Source: UBA1557 sp041675185 (GTDB lineage Bacteria; Patescibacteriota; Patescibacteriia; Magasanikbacterales; UBA922). From it: 37,846 nt of DNA. The stretch is taken from contig JBAYUH010000009.1 in assembly GCA_041675185.1 (NCBI GenBank), forward strand, positions 1 through 37,846, in the 5' to 3' direction. The translations under genes were made by a program, and so were the position numbers. Under the pieces are notes generated by a model that had not been told where the DNA came from, did no database searches, and saw only the letters and a list, made by a program, of their open reading frames with translations. Below, piece after piece: positions 8,604 through 16,276 of this stretch (position 1 is its first letter; each line of letters begins with the position of its first letter).

Positions 8604-8647
8604 ATTTTTTAATTATATATCTTCCTGCCAAAAGAAAAATATTTTTC

Positions 8648-9415
8648 TTAATTATTTCTAAAAATTTTCAACCAAGTGAATATCACAGTAGCCTTGAAAA
8701 TTCTTACAAATCTTTTTGGTTGAGTTAATAATCTGTACAACCATTCTAGACCAAAATTTCTCAATATTTTTGGAGCGCGTTTTGTTTTTCCTGATAAAAA
8801 ATCAAAAGAACCTCCCACACCCATAGCTAACTTTATATTTGTTAGTTTTGATAAATTTTCATAAATCCACTTTTCTTGTTTGTTGTGTCCAAAAGCTACA
8901 AAAAGGATTTGAGCTTTACTAATCTCTATCTTTTCAAGAATTTTTGCATTTTCTTTTTCATTGAAAGCTAACTCTACTTTATCTATTTCTTTTTGAATCA
9001 ATTTTATTTCTAGACCTGGATCTGAGCCAACAATTTTCAACCTTGAAAATTTGTTTTTTAATTTTTTTTCTATTTTTTTTAATACCAATTCACTACCAGA
9101 ACCCAACAAAAAAACTGAATACTTTTTTTGTTCAGCTATTTTGCAGACGTCCAACATAAAGTCAACACCATGAATAACTGTTAGTTTTTCTTTTGACAAA
9201 AATTTGATGCCATGTCCATCACAAATATTTAGATCAGAACTGTTCAAAACTTTGCGAAAATAACTATCCTTTCTAGCATCTACTAGCATTTCTGGATTTG
9301 GTGTAAAAACTTTGTATTGCCCACTAGATGACAAAAGATTGGATACAAAAAGCTGACTAGCATCTAAATCCAATTTACTTATTTGTATCCCTAAAATTTT
9401 GACACTATCAAACAT
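8648..9415 (-). CDS. WecG/TagA/CpsF-family glycosyltransferase
   Basis: The family transfers N-acetylmannosamine or related sugars to undecaprenyl-linked GlcNAc in teichoic acid or surface polysaccharide synthesis. Characteristic blocks are FTPNPEMLVDARKD (TPN motif), LNICDGHGIKFLSK (D-G-x-G), FLLGSG, ILFVAFGHNKQEKWI and GVGGSFDFLSGKTKRAPK...GLEWLYRL. The frame runs upstream to 9511, but the conserved N-terminus starts at MFDSVKILGIQI, so ATG 9415 is chosen (256 residues, normal for the family). It is first in the minus-strand operon and divergent from clpB. With the DegT aminotransferase and UppS elsewhere in the window it points to a surface polysaccharide pathway. Confidence 0.87.
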   Translation of the reverse strand: MFDSVKILGIQISKLDLDASQLFVSNLLSSSGQYKVFTPNPEMLVDARKDSYFRKVLNSSDLNICDGHGIKFLSKEKLTVIHGVDFMLDVCKIAEQKKYSVFLLGSGSELVLKKIEKKLKNKFSRLKIVGSDPGLEIKLIQKEIDKVELAFNEKENAKILEKIEISKAQILFVAFGHNKQEKWIYENLSKLTNIKLAMGVGGSFDFLSGKTKRAPKILRNFGLEWLYRLLTQPKRFVRIFKATVIFTWLKIFRNN

Positions 9416-9514
9416 AATTTTATAAAAAAAGCTAAAAAGTTGAAAATATTGTATAATATAATTTGATTGACTTTTGACTTTATGAACTTTTAACTCGTGT
9501 AAGTTTAGCACATA

Positions 9515-9542
9515 TTGACAAATTTTTCCAGCATGTTATAGT
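9515..9542 (+). promoter_or_regulatory. clpB promoter
   Basis: TTGACA at 9515-9520 and TATAGT at 9537-9542 have 16-nt spacing. The CIRCE-like operator begins 2 nt downstream, over the expected transcription start. Confidence 0.65.
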
Positions 9543-9543
9543 A

Positions 9544-9570
9544 TTATCACTCACTCTATTAGAGTGACAA
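9544..9570 (+). promoter_or_regulatory. CIRCE-like HrcA operator of clpB
   Basis: TTATCACTC-N9-GAGTGACAA is an inverted repeat with one mismatch and the exact 9-nt spacer of CIRCE (consensus TTAGCACTC-N9-GAGTGCTAA). It overlaps the predicted start site of a heat-shock gene, which fits repression by HrcA. hrcA is not in the window. Confidence 0.75.
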
Positions 9571-9577
9571 TTATAAA

Positions 9578-9630
9578 CTAGTAGCCTTTTAAGCATTTCA
9601 AGCTTTTTTAGGCTTTTCAAGCCTTTTAAT
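9578..9630 (+). repeat. AAGCCTTT-type leader repeat before clpB
   Basis: A run with GCCTTTTAAGC, TTTCAAGC, AGGCTTTTCAAGCC lies directly before the clpB ATG. A very similar sequence precedes the start codon of the DUF6580 gene (31948-32001). Its role is unknown; it may be a 5'-UTR element. Confidence 0.5.
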
Positions 9631-12270
9631 ATGTTCCCACAAAATTTTACCCACAAATCACAGGAGGCTATCCAAAATGCCCAAAATATTGCTATCCAAA
9701 ATGGTCAAATACAAATAGAACCACCTCATTTATTTTTGAGTTTACTAAATCAAAATGAAGGTGTAGTAATCTCTATTTTCAAAAAACTAAATGTTAATAT
9801 TGAACAACTCAAAACTGATGTACAAGAAATGATCAATACTATTCCAAAACAAAATATTACAGAAAATAATAATATTGGACAAGTTACATTGGGACAAGCC
9901 ATGATTTTTATTTTACAAAATGCTAATAATGAAGCCAAAAAAATGCATGACGAATTTATTAGTGTTGAACATTTACTTTTAGCTTTTTTGACCAACAAAA
10001 ATCCTATCAGCGACGCTTTGTCTAGACAAAAAGTACAGTATCAAGATATCTTAAATGTACTAAAAGATATTCGTGGCAACCAACGTGTAGATAGTCCAGA
10101 ACCAGAAAGTAGATATCAAGCATTAGAAAAATATAGTATCAATCTTACAGAAAGAGCTCGTAAAGAAAAACTTGATCCGGTCATCGGACGTGATGATGAA
10201 ATACGACGTGTTATGCAAGTCTTGACTCGTAGAACCAAGAATAATCCGGTCTTGATAGGTGAACCTGGTGTTGGAAAAACAGCTGTTGTCGAAGGCCTAG
10301 CTCAAAGAATTGTCAATGGTGATGTTCCAGAAAATTTAAAAAATAAAGAAGTAGTATCACTAGATATTGGTTCTTTGTTGGCTGGGACCAAATTTCGCGG
10401 TGAATTTGAAGAACGTTTAAAAGCGGTTATCAAAGAAGTAACAGAAGCACAAGGTAAAATAATATTATTTATAGATGAATTACACACTATTGTAGGAGCT
10501 GGGAGTTCTGAAGGAGCGGTGGATGCTTCCAACATGCTTAAGCCAGGTCTTGCTCGTGGAGAAATGCATGTTGTTGGTGCTACAACTATCAAAGAATATC
10601 AAAAACACATAGAAAAAGATCCAGCATTCGAACGTCGTTTTCAACCAGTATTAGTTCTTGAACCAAAAATAGAAGATGCTATAGCTATATTACGTGGTAT
10701 AAAAGAAAAATATGAAATACATCACGGTGTTCGTATCACTGATCCAGCCATCGTATCAGCTGTCCAACTTTCTAGTCGCTATATTAGTGATAGACAACTT
10801 CCAGACAAAGCAATTGATCTGATAGATGAGGCTGCTAGTGCTCTTAAGATGCAAATAGATTCTATGCCAGATAATTTGGACAAAATGAAACGCCAAATTA
10901 TAAAAATAGAAATCGAACTCAAAGCTCTCAAAAAAGAAACTGATGAGGATAGCAAAGAACGTGAAAAAAAACTAAAAGAAGAACTGGCTAATCTAAAAGA
11001 TCAAAGTAAAGAAATAGAAATGCAGTGGACAAATGAAAAAGAAATTATTACCAAAATTCGTGAACACAAAAAAGAGATAGATAAACTAAAACAACAATCA
11101 GAAATAGAAGAGCGCAAAGGTGACTTACAAAAAGTAGCTGAACTTCGTTATGGTAAAATTCCAATGATTGAAAAAGCTATCAAAAAATATGAAAACAAAT
11201 TAGCTGATTTACAAAAAACAAATAGCATTCTTAAAGAAGAAGTTACTGAAGAAGATATTGCTAAAGTTGTTTCCAAGTGGACAGGTATACCACTAAACAA
11301 AATGCTTGAAGATGAGATAATCAAATTAGCTAAGATGGAATTAGAATTAGAAAAACGTGTTGTAGGTCAAAAAGAAGCTATTATTTCAGTTTCCAATGCT
11401 ATACGTCGTAGCCGTGCTGGCATTTCTGAAGAAAAACGTCCAATAGGCTCATTTATTTTCATGGGTCCAACTGGTGTTGGTAAAACAGAATTAGCCAAAG
11501 CCTTGTCAGAATTCTTGTTCAACGATGAAGACTCTCTCATTCGTGTAGATATGACTGAATATATGGAAAAACATTCAGTCAGTAAGATGATTGGCTCCCC
11601 TCCCGGCTATGTTGGTTTTGATGAAGGTGGACAATTGACTGAACTTGTTAGACGAAAACCATATTCAGTAATTCTTTTTGATGAAATAGAAAAAGCTCAT
11701 CCAGATACTTTCAATATATTATTACAAATTCTTGAAGATGGACACTTGACTGATGCCAAAGGCCGTAAAGTTAATTTCAAAAATACAGTTATTATTATGA
11801 CTAGTAATATTGCTAGTGATATCATTATGAATATAGGTAAAAAAGGAGAATTTGGTTTTGACACTTTCACAAAAAACAAAAAATCTGAAGAAAAAAATAC
11901 CAAGATAGATAACTTAGTCATGTCAGCTCTAAAAGAACAATTTAAACCAGAATTCTTGAATAGAATAGATGACATTATCATCTTTCATTCTCTAAACGAA
12001 CAACAAATCCGTCAGATTACAAATTTACAAATTATAGCTATTGAAAAACGTCTAAAAAAACAAAAAATACTTATCAAAGTATCAGACAAAGCAAAAGATT
12101 GGCTCGCTAAAAAAGGATATGATGAAAATCTTGGTGCTCGCCCACTAAAACGTGTAATACAAACAGAACTCTTAGATAAACTTGCTATGAATATAGTAGA
12201 AAAAAAGATTATAGAAGGACAAGAGGTAAAAATAGACGTAACAAAAAACCAAATTGAAATAAAAATTTAA
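9631..12270 (+). CDS. clpB: ClpB-type AAA+ disaggregase
   Basis: This 879-residue protein has the full ClpB architecture. A Clp N-domain (about 1-150) is followed by NBD1 with Walker A GEPGVGKT (from G210), Walker B ILFIDELHTIVGAG and sensor/arginine-finger region DPAFERRFQPV. The coiled-coil middle domain (about 410-530, many K/E heptads) identifies ClpB rather than ClpA. NBD2 carries Walker A GPTGVGKTE (from G612), VILFDEIEKAHPD and GARPLKR in the C-terminal D2 small domain. With DnaK it extracts polypeptides from aggregates. It is a single-gene unit with its own promoter and CIRCE-like operator, and ends at a bidirectional terminator. Confidence 0.95.
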   Translation: MFPQNFTHKSQEAIQNAQNIAIQNGQIQIEPPHLFLSLLNQNEGVVISIFKKLNVNIEQLKTDVQEMINTIPKQNITENNNIGQVTLGQAMIFILQNANNEAKKMHDEFISVEHLLLAFLTNKNPISDALSRQKVQYQDILNVLKDIRGNQRVDSPEPESRYQALEKYSINLTERARKEKLDPVIGRDDEIRRVMQVLTRRTKNNPVLIGEPGVGKTAVVEGLAQRIVNGDVPENLKNKEVVSLDIGSLLAGTKFRGEFEERLKAVIKEVTEAQGKIILFIDELHTIVGAGSSEGAVDASNMLKPGLARGEMHVVGATTIKEYQKHIEKDPAFERRFQPVLVLEPKIEDAIAILRGIKEKYEIHHGVRITDPAIVSAVQLSSRYISDRQLPDKAIDLIDEAASALKMQIDSMPDNLDKMKRQIIKIEIELKALKKETDEDSKEREKKLKEELANLKDQSKEIEMQWTNEKEIITKIREHKKEIDKLKQQSEIEERKGDLQKVAELRYGKIPMIEKAIKKYENKLADLQKTNSILKEEVTEEDIAKVVSKWTGIPLNKMLEDEIIKLAKMELELEKRVVGQKEAIISVSNAIRRSRAGISEEKRPIGSFIFMGPTGVGKTELAKALSEFLFNDEDSLIRVDMTEYMEKHSVSKMIGSPPGYVGFDEGGQLTELVRRKPYSVILFDEIEKAHPDTFNILLQILEDGHLTDAKGRKVNFKNTVIIMTSNIASDIIMNIGKKGEFGFDTFTKNKKSEEKNTKIDNLVMSALKEQFKPEFLNRIDDIIIFHSLNEQQIRQITNLQIIAIEKRLKKQKILIKVSDKAKDWLAKKGYDENLGARPLKRVIQTELLDKLAMNIVEKKIIEGQEVKIDVTKNQIEIKI

Positions 12271-12285
12271 AAATCTTCAAAAAAT

Positions 12286-12316
12286 AAAAAACTAATCTTG
12301 AATAGATTAGTTTTTT
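12286..12316. terminator. Bidirectional terminator between clpB and the Isc locus
   Basis: AAAAAACTAATC (12286-12297) pairs with GATTAGTTTTTT (12305-12316). A/T runs on both sides serve both converging units. Confidence 0.85.
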
Positions 12317-12321
12317 ATTTT

Positions 12322-12666
12322 TTATTCATCTGGAAAAATCTGATTCCCATCCTTATCATACAAATGAATTGCCAATACTGGACAAGATTGTGCCCCAAGC
12401 ATTATAGTATCCTCATCTTCTCCTTCTGGGTCAGTTACATAAGCAAGATTACCATCATCCATTTGAAATACTCCAGGAGCTACTACAACACAAGACTGAG
12501 CACCAATACATGCTTCCCTATCCACAACAATACGACGAATTTTACCACCTTTTCTAATTTTCATAGAAATATCTTCGGGTAAGGTATCAAAGTTTATTGG
12601 CATTTTTGGTTCATCGTTTTTTTTATCTGTAGAATGATGGACAGTGGACTTTCCTTTTTTTGACAT
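12322..12666 (-). CDS. Single-cluster ferredoxin with three cysteine ligands
   Basis: This 114-residue protein has a charged, His-containing N-terminal tail (1-40) and a ferredoxin core: VDREACIGAQSCVVVAPGVF, then an acidic stretch, then GAQSCPVLAI. Cluster cysteines are C53, C59 and C95. The position of the usual second cysteine (CxxC) is A56. This three-Cys pattern is known from [3Fe-4S] ferredoxins such as those paired with actinobacterial P450s, so a [3Fe-4S] cluster or a [4Fe-4S] cluster with a labile iron is expected. It is the last gene of the Fe-S biogenesis locus and probably an electron carrier, possibly with the FNR-like enzyme at 16335. Confidence 0.8.
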   Translation of the reverse strand: MSKKGKSTVHHSTDKKNDEPKMPINFDTLPEDISMKIRKGGKIRRIVVDREACIGAQSCVVVAPGVFQMDDGNLAYVTDPEGEDEDTIMLGAQSCPVLAIHLYDKDGNQIFPDE

Positions 12667-12725
12667 AATTAATTATTTTTTAGTAATTAAGTAAAATTTA
12701 TTATTTAATTTATAACTAAAATATT

Positions 12726-13022
12726 TTACAAATCCCCCAAAAAATCATTTCCTAGATCCAACTTATCTTCATCATCATATCTAGTATAATCAATTCCTTC
12801 ATTATTTTCAATACGATCTTTTATTGTTCTTAGTTTACTATAGTGATAAACTTTTGTTTCATCTACTAGTATATTAGGTCCTTTTTTACAACGACCCAAA
12901 CAACTACACATATGTACAGCCACATCAGTATCTTTGTATTCATCTTGCAAATAGTCAAAAATTTTTTCAGATCCCCTTGGTAAACAAGTGGAGCCACAGC
13001 AGACTTCTATTTTCTTTGGCAT
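12726..13022 (-). CDS. Thioredoxin-like [2Fe-2S] ferredoxin (NuoE-like fold)
   Basis: This 98-residue protein has IEVCCGSTCLPRGSEKI near the N-terminus and HMCSCLGRCKKGPNI in the middle. It is the C-x4-C...C-x3-C pattern of thioredoxin-fold [2Fe-2S] proteins (NuoE, Shethna-type ferredoxin); ligand candidates are C8/C9, C13, C41 and C45. The acidic C-terminal tail (DDEDKLDLGNDFLGDL) is unusual. No NADH dehydrogenase genes are nearby, so it is probably a stand-alone redox carrier or a cluster-trafficking protein. It lies in the Isc locus between the DUF59 protein and the ferredoxin, behind a repeat element. Confidence 0.82.
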   Translation of the reverse strand: MPKKIEVCCGSTCLPRGSEKIFDYLQDEYKDTDVAVHMCSCLGRCKKGPNILVDETKVYHYSKLRTIKDRIENNEGIDYTRYDDEDKLDLGNDFLGDL

Positions 13023-13030
13023 ATGTTTCT

Positions 13031-13105
13031 GTCATCCCGAGTTGAGAATACAACGAGAGATCTTTCTTAAAATAAAACTTTTTAATTAATAAATTTTTGG
13101 ATGAC
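13031..13105 (+). repeat. MITE/REP-like dispersed repeat, copy A2
   Basis: The unit begins GTCATCC and ends GGATGAC (7-bp inverted ends, 75 bp) and carries the constant parts CATCCCGA...GAGATCTTTCTTAAA around a GTTG/CAAC hairpin. It is the left part of a larger inverted arrangement whose right end is at 13141-13175. Confidence 0.75.
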
Positions 13106-13135
13106 TCTAAAAATCATTCTTATATTGAAATCAAC

Positions 13136-13177
13136 AGGGTCCACAGATCCCTCCACTCGTTCCTCGTGTTCGGGATT
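13136..13177 (-). repeat. REP-like unit, inverted, right end of the small element
   Basis: On the minus strand it reads ATCCCGAA, a CAC/GTG hairpin, then GAGGGATCTGT. The sequence inward of it (CAACAGGGTCCACAGATCC) resembles the right end of the GIY-YIG element (TCACAGGGCCTACAGATCC at 14481-14499), so 13031-13177 looks like a small non-coding derivative of that element. Confidence 0.65.
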
Positions 13178-13186
13178 TTTTGTAAA

Positions 13187-13477
13187 TTATATACCCATCA
13201 TTCTTCGTACAGCTTCTGGTGGTGTCCATGGTGGATTGAAAGTTTTTTCAACTTCAACATTTTCAACACCAATTTCCAACAAAGCATCCTTTATCATGTC
13301 TTGGATATCACCGTCTAAAGGACACATAGGTGTTGTAAGTGTCATTAATATATGAACACTCTTTTCATCTTTGATGTTTATTTCATAAATAAAACCAAGT
13401 GTCCAAATATCAATACCAATGTGGGGATCTATGATTTGCTCGAGTTGTTTTATTATTAAATCTTTGGTTAGTTTCAT
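13187..13477 (-). CDS. DUF59/MIP18-family Fe-S cluster assembly factor (SufT-like)
   Basis: This 96-residue single-domain protein starts in the usual way (LTKDLIIKQLEQIIDPHIGIDI), has the G-x-I-Y segment (LGFIYEINI) and the conserved T-x-P-x-CP block TTPMCPLDGDI with C52. It ends in EKTFNPPWTPPEAVRRMMGI, the W-x-P motif of the family. Members assist maturation of Fe-S proteins. Its position directly after the IscU/NifU-like scaffold gene supports that role. Confidence 0.88.
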   Translation of the reverse strand: MKLTKDLIIKQLEQIIDPHIGIDIWTLGFIYEINIKDEKSVHILMTLTTPMCPLDGDIQDMIKDALLEIGVENVEVEKTFNPPWTPPEAVRRMMGI

Positions 13478-13517
13478 AGACTAGTCTAAAATTCAAAATT
13501 AAAAATTCCTAAATTAT

Positions 13518-14177
13518 TTACTCCGCTCCATAATATTTTTCTGAATAAAACCTGATCAACTGTTCAATCTCAGGGATAGCTTCTGGTGTGGCCACACCAA
13601 CTTTCAATTTTTTCTGTACGTCTTCCAAAGTTTTTGCACCTTCAAGTACAGCTTCTTCTATATCATGATCTGTGATTTTCAAAATTTCATCAATTACTTT
13701 TGCGCCACTAGTAATAATTTTGTTATGTTGACCAGTCTTTCTGTACCAATCGTTGATAGCAGCTTGCAAAGCTTTGTCTCCCAAAACAGAACAATGAATT
13801 TTTCTGTTTGGCAAACCACCAAGACGTTCCATAATATCTTGAGGTCTTATTTTCAAAGCTTCTTCCAATGTTTTACCATCATTTTCACTTAACATAACTG
13901 AAAGCATAGAAGTAGAAGCAATAGCACTACCACAACCAAAAGTTTGCCACTTGCAATCAGTGATTTTTTCTGTTTTTGGATCAATTTTGAGCCAGAGAAC
14001 CATCTCATCACCACAAGCTGGTGAACCTACACGTCCTACAGCATCTGCATCATATTTATCTTCTTCACCAGAAAATAATATATTACGTGGATTGAAAAAA
14101 TGATCTTTGACAGTATCTGAATAAAGCCAAGTATTACCTTGTTTGTCTCTTATTTTGGCTCCTGTTGTATTTGTCAT
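13518..14177 (-). CDS. IscU/NifU-type Fe-S scaffold with a cysteine-less BFD-like C-terminal domain
   Basis: Residues about 18-150 form an IscU domain. Ligands C55 (PACGDEM), C82 (FGCGSAIASTS) and C129 (KIHCSVLG) plus D57 are all present. An N-terminal extension (1-17) is unusual. Residues about 165-210 resemble the NifU central BFD-like domain (TDHDIEEAVLEGAKTLEDVQKKLKVG...IPEIEQLI), but the four cysteines that would bind a [2Fe-2S] cluster are all replaced. The domain is retained as helices only. The protein receives sulfur from IscS (next upstream gene) and builds clusters. The 357-nt gap to iscS contains the GIY-YIG element. Confidence 0.88.
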   Translation of the reverse strand: MTNTTGAKIRDKQGNTWLYSDTVKDHFFNPRNILFSGEEDKYDADAVGRVGSPACGDEMVLWLKIDPKTEKITDCKWQTFGCGSAIASTSMLSVMLSENDGKTLEEALKIRPQDIMERLGGLPNRKIHCSVLGDKALQAAINDWYRKTGQHNKIITSGAKVIDEILKITDHDIEEAVLEGAKTLEDVQKKLKVGVATPEAIPEIEQLIRFYSEKYYGAE

Positions 14178-14187
14178 ATAATATCCT

Positions 14188-14525
14188 CATCCCGAACCGC
14201 CGAAGGACGGAGAGGGATCTTTCTTAAATGAAACTTTCTAGAAAAAATTAACGTTAATTGATTCTGAAAGTTTTCAAAAAATTATTTATAAAAATTTAAT
14301 TTTTCCAGCAACTCCACATCCTTAAATAGATCATTCATATAGTTGTCTTATTCTCTTTGTCAAACTGTCAGTATAACCTATATAAAACACGCCACTAAGA
14401 CTACTTAAAAGGTAAGCATAATAGCCTTTGCCCTTGCCCTTTATACTTGTCATAAAAATATTTTATTATATTTTGAAAATTCACAGGGCCTACAGATCCC
14501 TCTCCGTCCTTCGGCGGTTCGGGAT
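14188..14525 (-). mobile_element. Small element with 32-bp perfect inverted repeats and a broken GIY-YIG gene
   Basis: The sequence ATCCCGAACCGCC...GAGGGATCT at 14189-14220 recurs as its exact reverse complement at 14494-14525. The 273 bp between hold the remnant of a GIY-YIG nuclease gene. Constant motifs at both ends (ATCTTTCTTAAA inward on the left, ACAGGG..YACAGATCC on the right) match the small non-coding arrangement at 13031-13177. It sits between iscS and the iscU-like gene without disrupting either. Confidence 0.6.
14282..14453 (-). pseudogene. Truncated, frameshifted GIY-YIG endonuclease-like gene
   Basis: From ATG 14453 the frame encodes GYYAYLLSSLSGVFYIGYTD followed by SLTKRIRQLYE and a stop at 14331. 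This is the N-terminus of small GIY-YIG proteins (YxVY...YIGxTxxLxxRxxEH). In the overlapping +1 frame from 14338 the next family segment continues (NDLFKDVELLEKL) to a stop at 14282. The HK of the usual YEHKN junction is missing, so one frame change and loss of the C-terminal half explain it. It is enclosed by the inverted repeats. Confidence 0.7.
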
Positions 14526-14533
14526 TAACACAC

Positions 14534-15826
14534 TCAACGCTGATGATATTTCGGATGAGTATTTTTCTTAGTGTCTATTTGTAAATTTACCGGAGAAATT
14601 TTTCTCAAAATATTTACAATCTCTGGCAAATACTTCATAGTATAATCCACATCTTCTTTTGTATTTTTTTTACCAAGAGTAAAACGCAAACTGCCATGGG
14701 CATATTCATAAGGTAATCCGATTGCCAATAAAACATGAGAAGGATCAAGAGATTCAGAAGTACAAGCAGAACCAGTCGAGCAAACAATTCCATATTCATC
14801 CAAATACAAAAGTAAAGCTTCCCCTTCAATATCCAAAATTGAAACATTTAGATTATTAGGTAATCTGTCCAAATTATCAATACCGGCTTGCCCGACGTAA
14901 CCCGAAGGATGAAGTCGGGGACCATTCAATTTTACTTTTGGAATTTCTTTTTCCAATCTTTCCCAAAAATAATTACGCAATTCTATCAATCTATTATTTT
15001 CCACTTCCCTATTTTCTTGCGCCATTTCCAAAGCTTTAGCAAAACCAACAATTCCCGGAACATTTTCAGTACCCGAACGTAAACCACGTTCTTGACCTCC
15101 ACCAAAAATAATTGGCTCAATAGCAATTTCTCGTCTTTTAAAAAGAATACCAACACCTTTTGGACCATAAATTTTGCTAGCATTTATAGTCATCAAATCT
15201 ACATGGAGTTTCTCCACATCAAGTACAAAAGCTCCGGCAGCCTGACAAGCATCAGAGTGAAAATAAGGATATTTGGTATTTTTTTCTTTACGCCATTTTA
15301 GAATCTCCCGACCAATATTAGCCAAAGGCTCTACTGTACCAATCTCATTGTTAGCATACATAACAGAAACAAGAATTGTATCAAGACGTAAAGCCTCTTT
15401 AATTTGTTTTGGACTCACAAAACCAAATTCATCTGGAGTCAAATAAGTAATTTCAAAACCATGCTTTTCTAAATATTCACAAGGATTCAACACAGCATGA
15501 TGTTCTATTTTTGTAGTAATTATATGTTTACCATTTTTTTCATGTTTGCGTGCTATACCCAAGATAGCCATATTATCAGATTCAGTACCACCACCAGTAA
15601 AAAATATTGTGTCTGGTAATGTGTGCAAAGTCTGAGCAACTATACGTCGAGAATTTTCAAGAGCGCCGTTTACTTCCCTACCAATCGCGTACAGACCAGA
15701 AGGATTAGCATAAAAATCAGAAAAATATAGTTGCATTTCTTTGGTAACTTCTGGAACAACATAAGTAGTTGCAGCATGATCAAAATAAACTACTTTTTTA
15801 TTTTTAGGTTTTTTTGGAAAAGACAT
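14534..15826 (-). CDS. iscS: Cysteine desulfurase (IscS/NifS)
   Basis: This class V aminotransferase-fold enzyme releases sulfur from cysteine for Fe-S clusters and tRNA thiolation. It starts with VVYFDHAATTYV, has EHHAVLNPCEYL (His stacking on PLP), SDACQAAG, the PLP lysine K218 in NASKIYGPKGVG and the catalytic loop cysteine C355 in STGSACTSESLDPSHVL. At 430 residues it is longer than IscS (about 400). Part of the surplus is an in-frame insertion at about residues 300-318 (GPRLHPSGYVGQAGIDNLD) encoded by a palindromic sequence (14891-14919). It starts 3 nt after iscR stops, so the two are one transcript. Confidence 0.93.
   Translation of the reverse strand: MSFPKKPKNKKVVYFDHAATTYVVPEVTKEMQLYFSDFYANPSGLYAIGREVNGALENSRRIVAQTLHTLPDTIFFTGGGTESDNMAILGIARKHEKNGKHIITTKIEHHAVLNPCEYLEKHGFEITYLTPDEFGFVSPKQIKEALRLDTILVSVMYANNEIGTVEPLANIGREILKWRKEKNTKYPYFHSDACQAAGAFVLDVEKLHVDLMTINASKIYGPKGVGILFKRREIAIEPIIFGGGQERGLRSGTENVPGIVGFAKALEMAQENREVENNRLIELRNYFWERLEKEIPKVKLNGPRLHPSGYVGQAGIDNLDRLPNNLNVSILDIEGEALLLYLDEYGIVCSTGSACTSESLDPSHVLLAIGLPYEYAHGSLRFTLGKKNTKEDVDYTMKYLPEIVNILRKISPVNLQIDTKKNTHPKYHQR
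14880..14922. repeat. Palindromic insertion inside the iscS reading frame
   Basis: CCCGAC (14891-14896) pairs with GTCGGG (14914-14919) around CCCGAAGGATGAA. GC content is far above that of the surrounding gene. The encoded residues interrupt the segment between KVKLNG and RLPNNLNVS that is normally short in IscS. It resembles Rickettsia-type protein-coding palindromic elements in principle. Confidence 0.6.
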
Positions 15827-15829
15827 AAT

Positions 15830-16237
15830 TTATACAGTTTTAACAATATAATCAGCAACAACCATAGTCGACAAAATTTTATTCAACTGAAGATTGATGT
15901 TGTTCAAAACTTGTTTAGAAGAACAAGTTTTTGCACGTGGACAAATATGTCCACGAAAACATGCAGCTACACCCAAAGGTCCATCCACTGCCTCCATAAT
16001 TTGTTTGACAGTAATTTTTTCAATATCTCTTTTCAAAAAATAACCACCATACATTCCCCTATTCGAATCAACCAAACCTCCGTTCTTCAACGAACGTACA
16101 ATACGTTGCAAAAAGAGAAAAGATATGTTACTCTCTATAGAGAATTTCTTGAGACTCAAAGGATTTTCTCTAGTAAATTTGGATAAAGCAACTATCAACT
16201 GAATAGCATAATCACTTTGTCTATTTATACTGATCAT
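15830..16237 (-). CDS. iscR: Rrf2-family regulator, IscR-like
   Basis: This 135-residue winged-helix protein has an N-terminus (INRQSDYAIQLIVALSK) and recognition region (SNISFLFLQRIVRSLKNGGLVDSNRGMYGGYFL) typical of Rrf2. Three cysteines C93, C99 and C105 (C-x5-C-x5-C) reproduce the IscR cluster-binding loop exactly. It probably senses Fe-S status and represses its own operon. It is the first gene of the locus, directly followed by iscS. A palindrome overlaps its promoter (16281-16295), consistent with autoregulation. Confidence 0.9.
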   Translation of the reverse strand: MISINRQSDYAIQLIVALSKFTRENPLSLKKFSIESNISFLFLQRIVRSLKNGGLVDSNRGMYGGYFLKRDIEKITVKQIMEAVDGPLGVAACFRGHICPRAKTCSSKQVLNNINLQLNKILSTMVVADYIVKTV

Positions 16238-16276
16238 ACAAATTAATAATAAAATTAAAAAATACTCTCTTTTATA

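Noticed and set aside
9416..9511. N-terminal extension of the WecG-like protein
   Set aside because: Family similarity starts at MFDSVKILGI. The extension overlaps the AT-rich region toward the clpB promoter.
10302..10592. Minus-strand ORF within clpB
   Set aside because: It is antisense to the conserved NBD1 coding sequence and has no own signals.
13097..13355. Plus-strand ORFs of 73 and 84 codons
   Set aside because: They overlap the repeat element and the antisense of the DUF59 gene; no family features.
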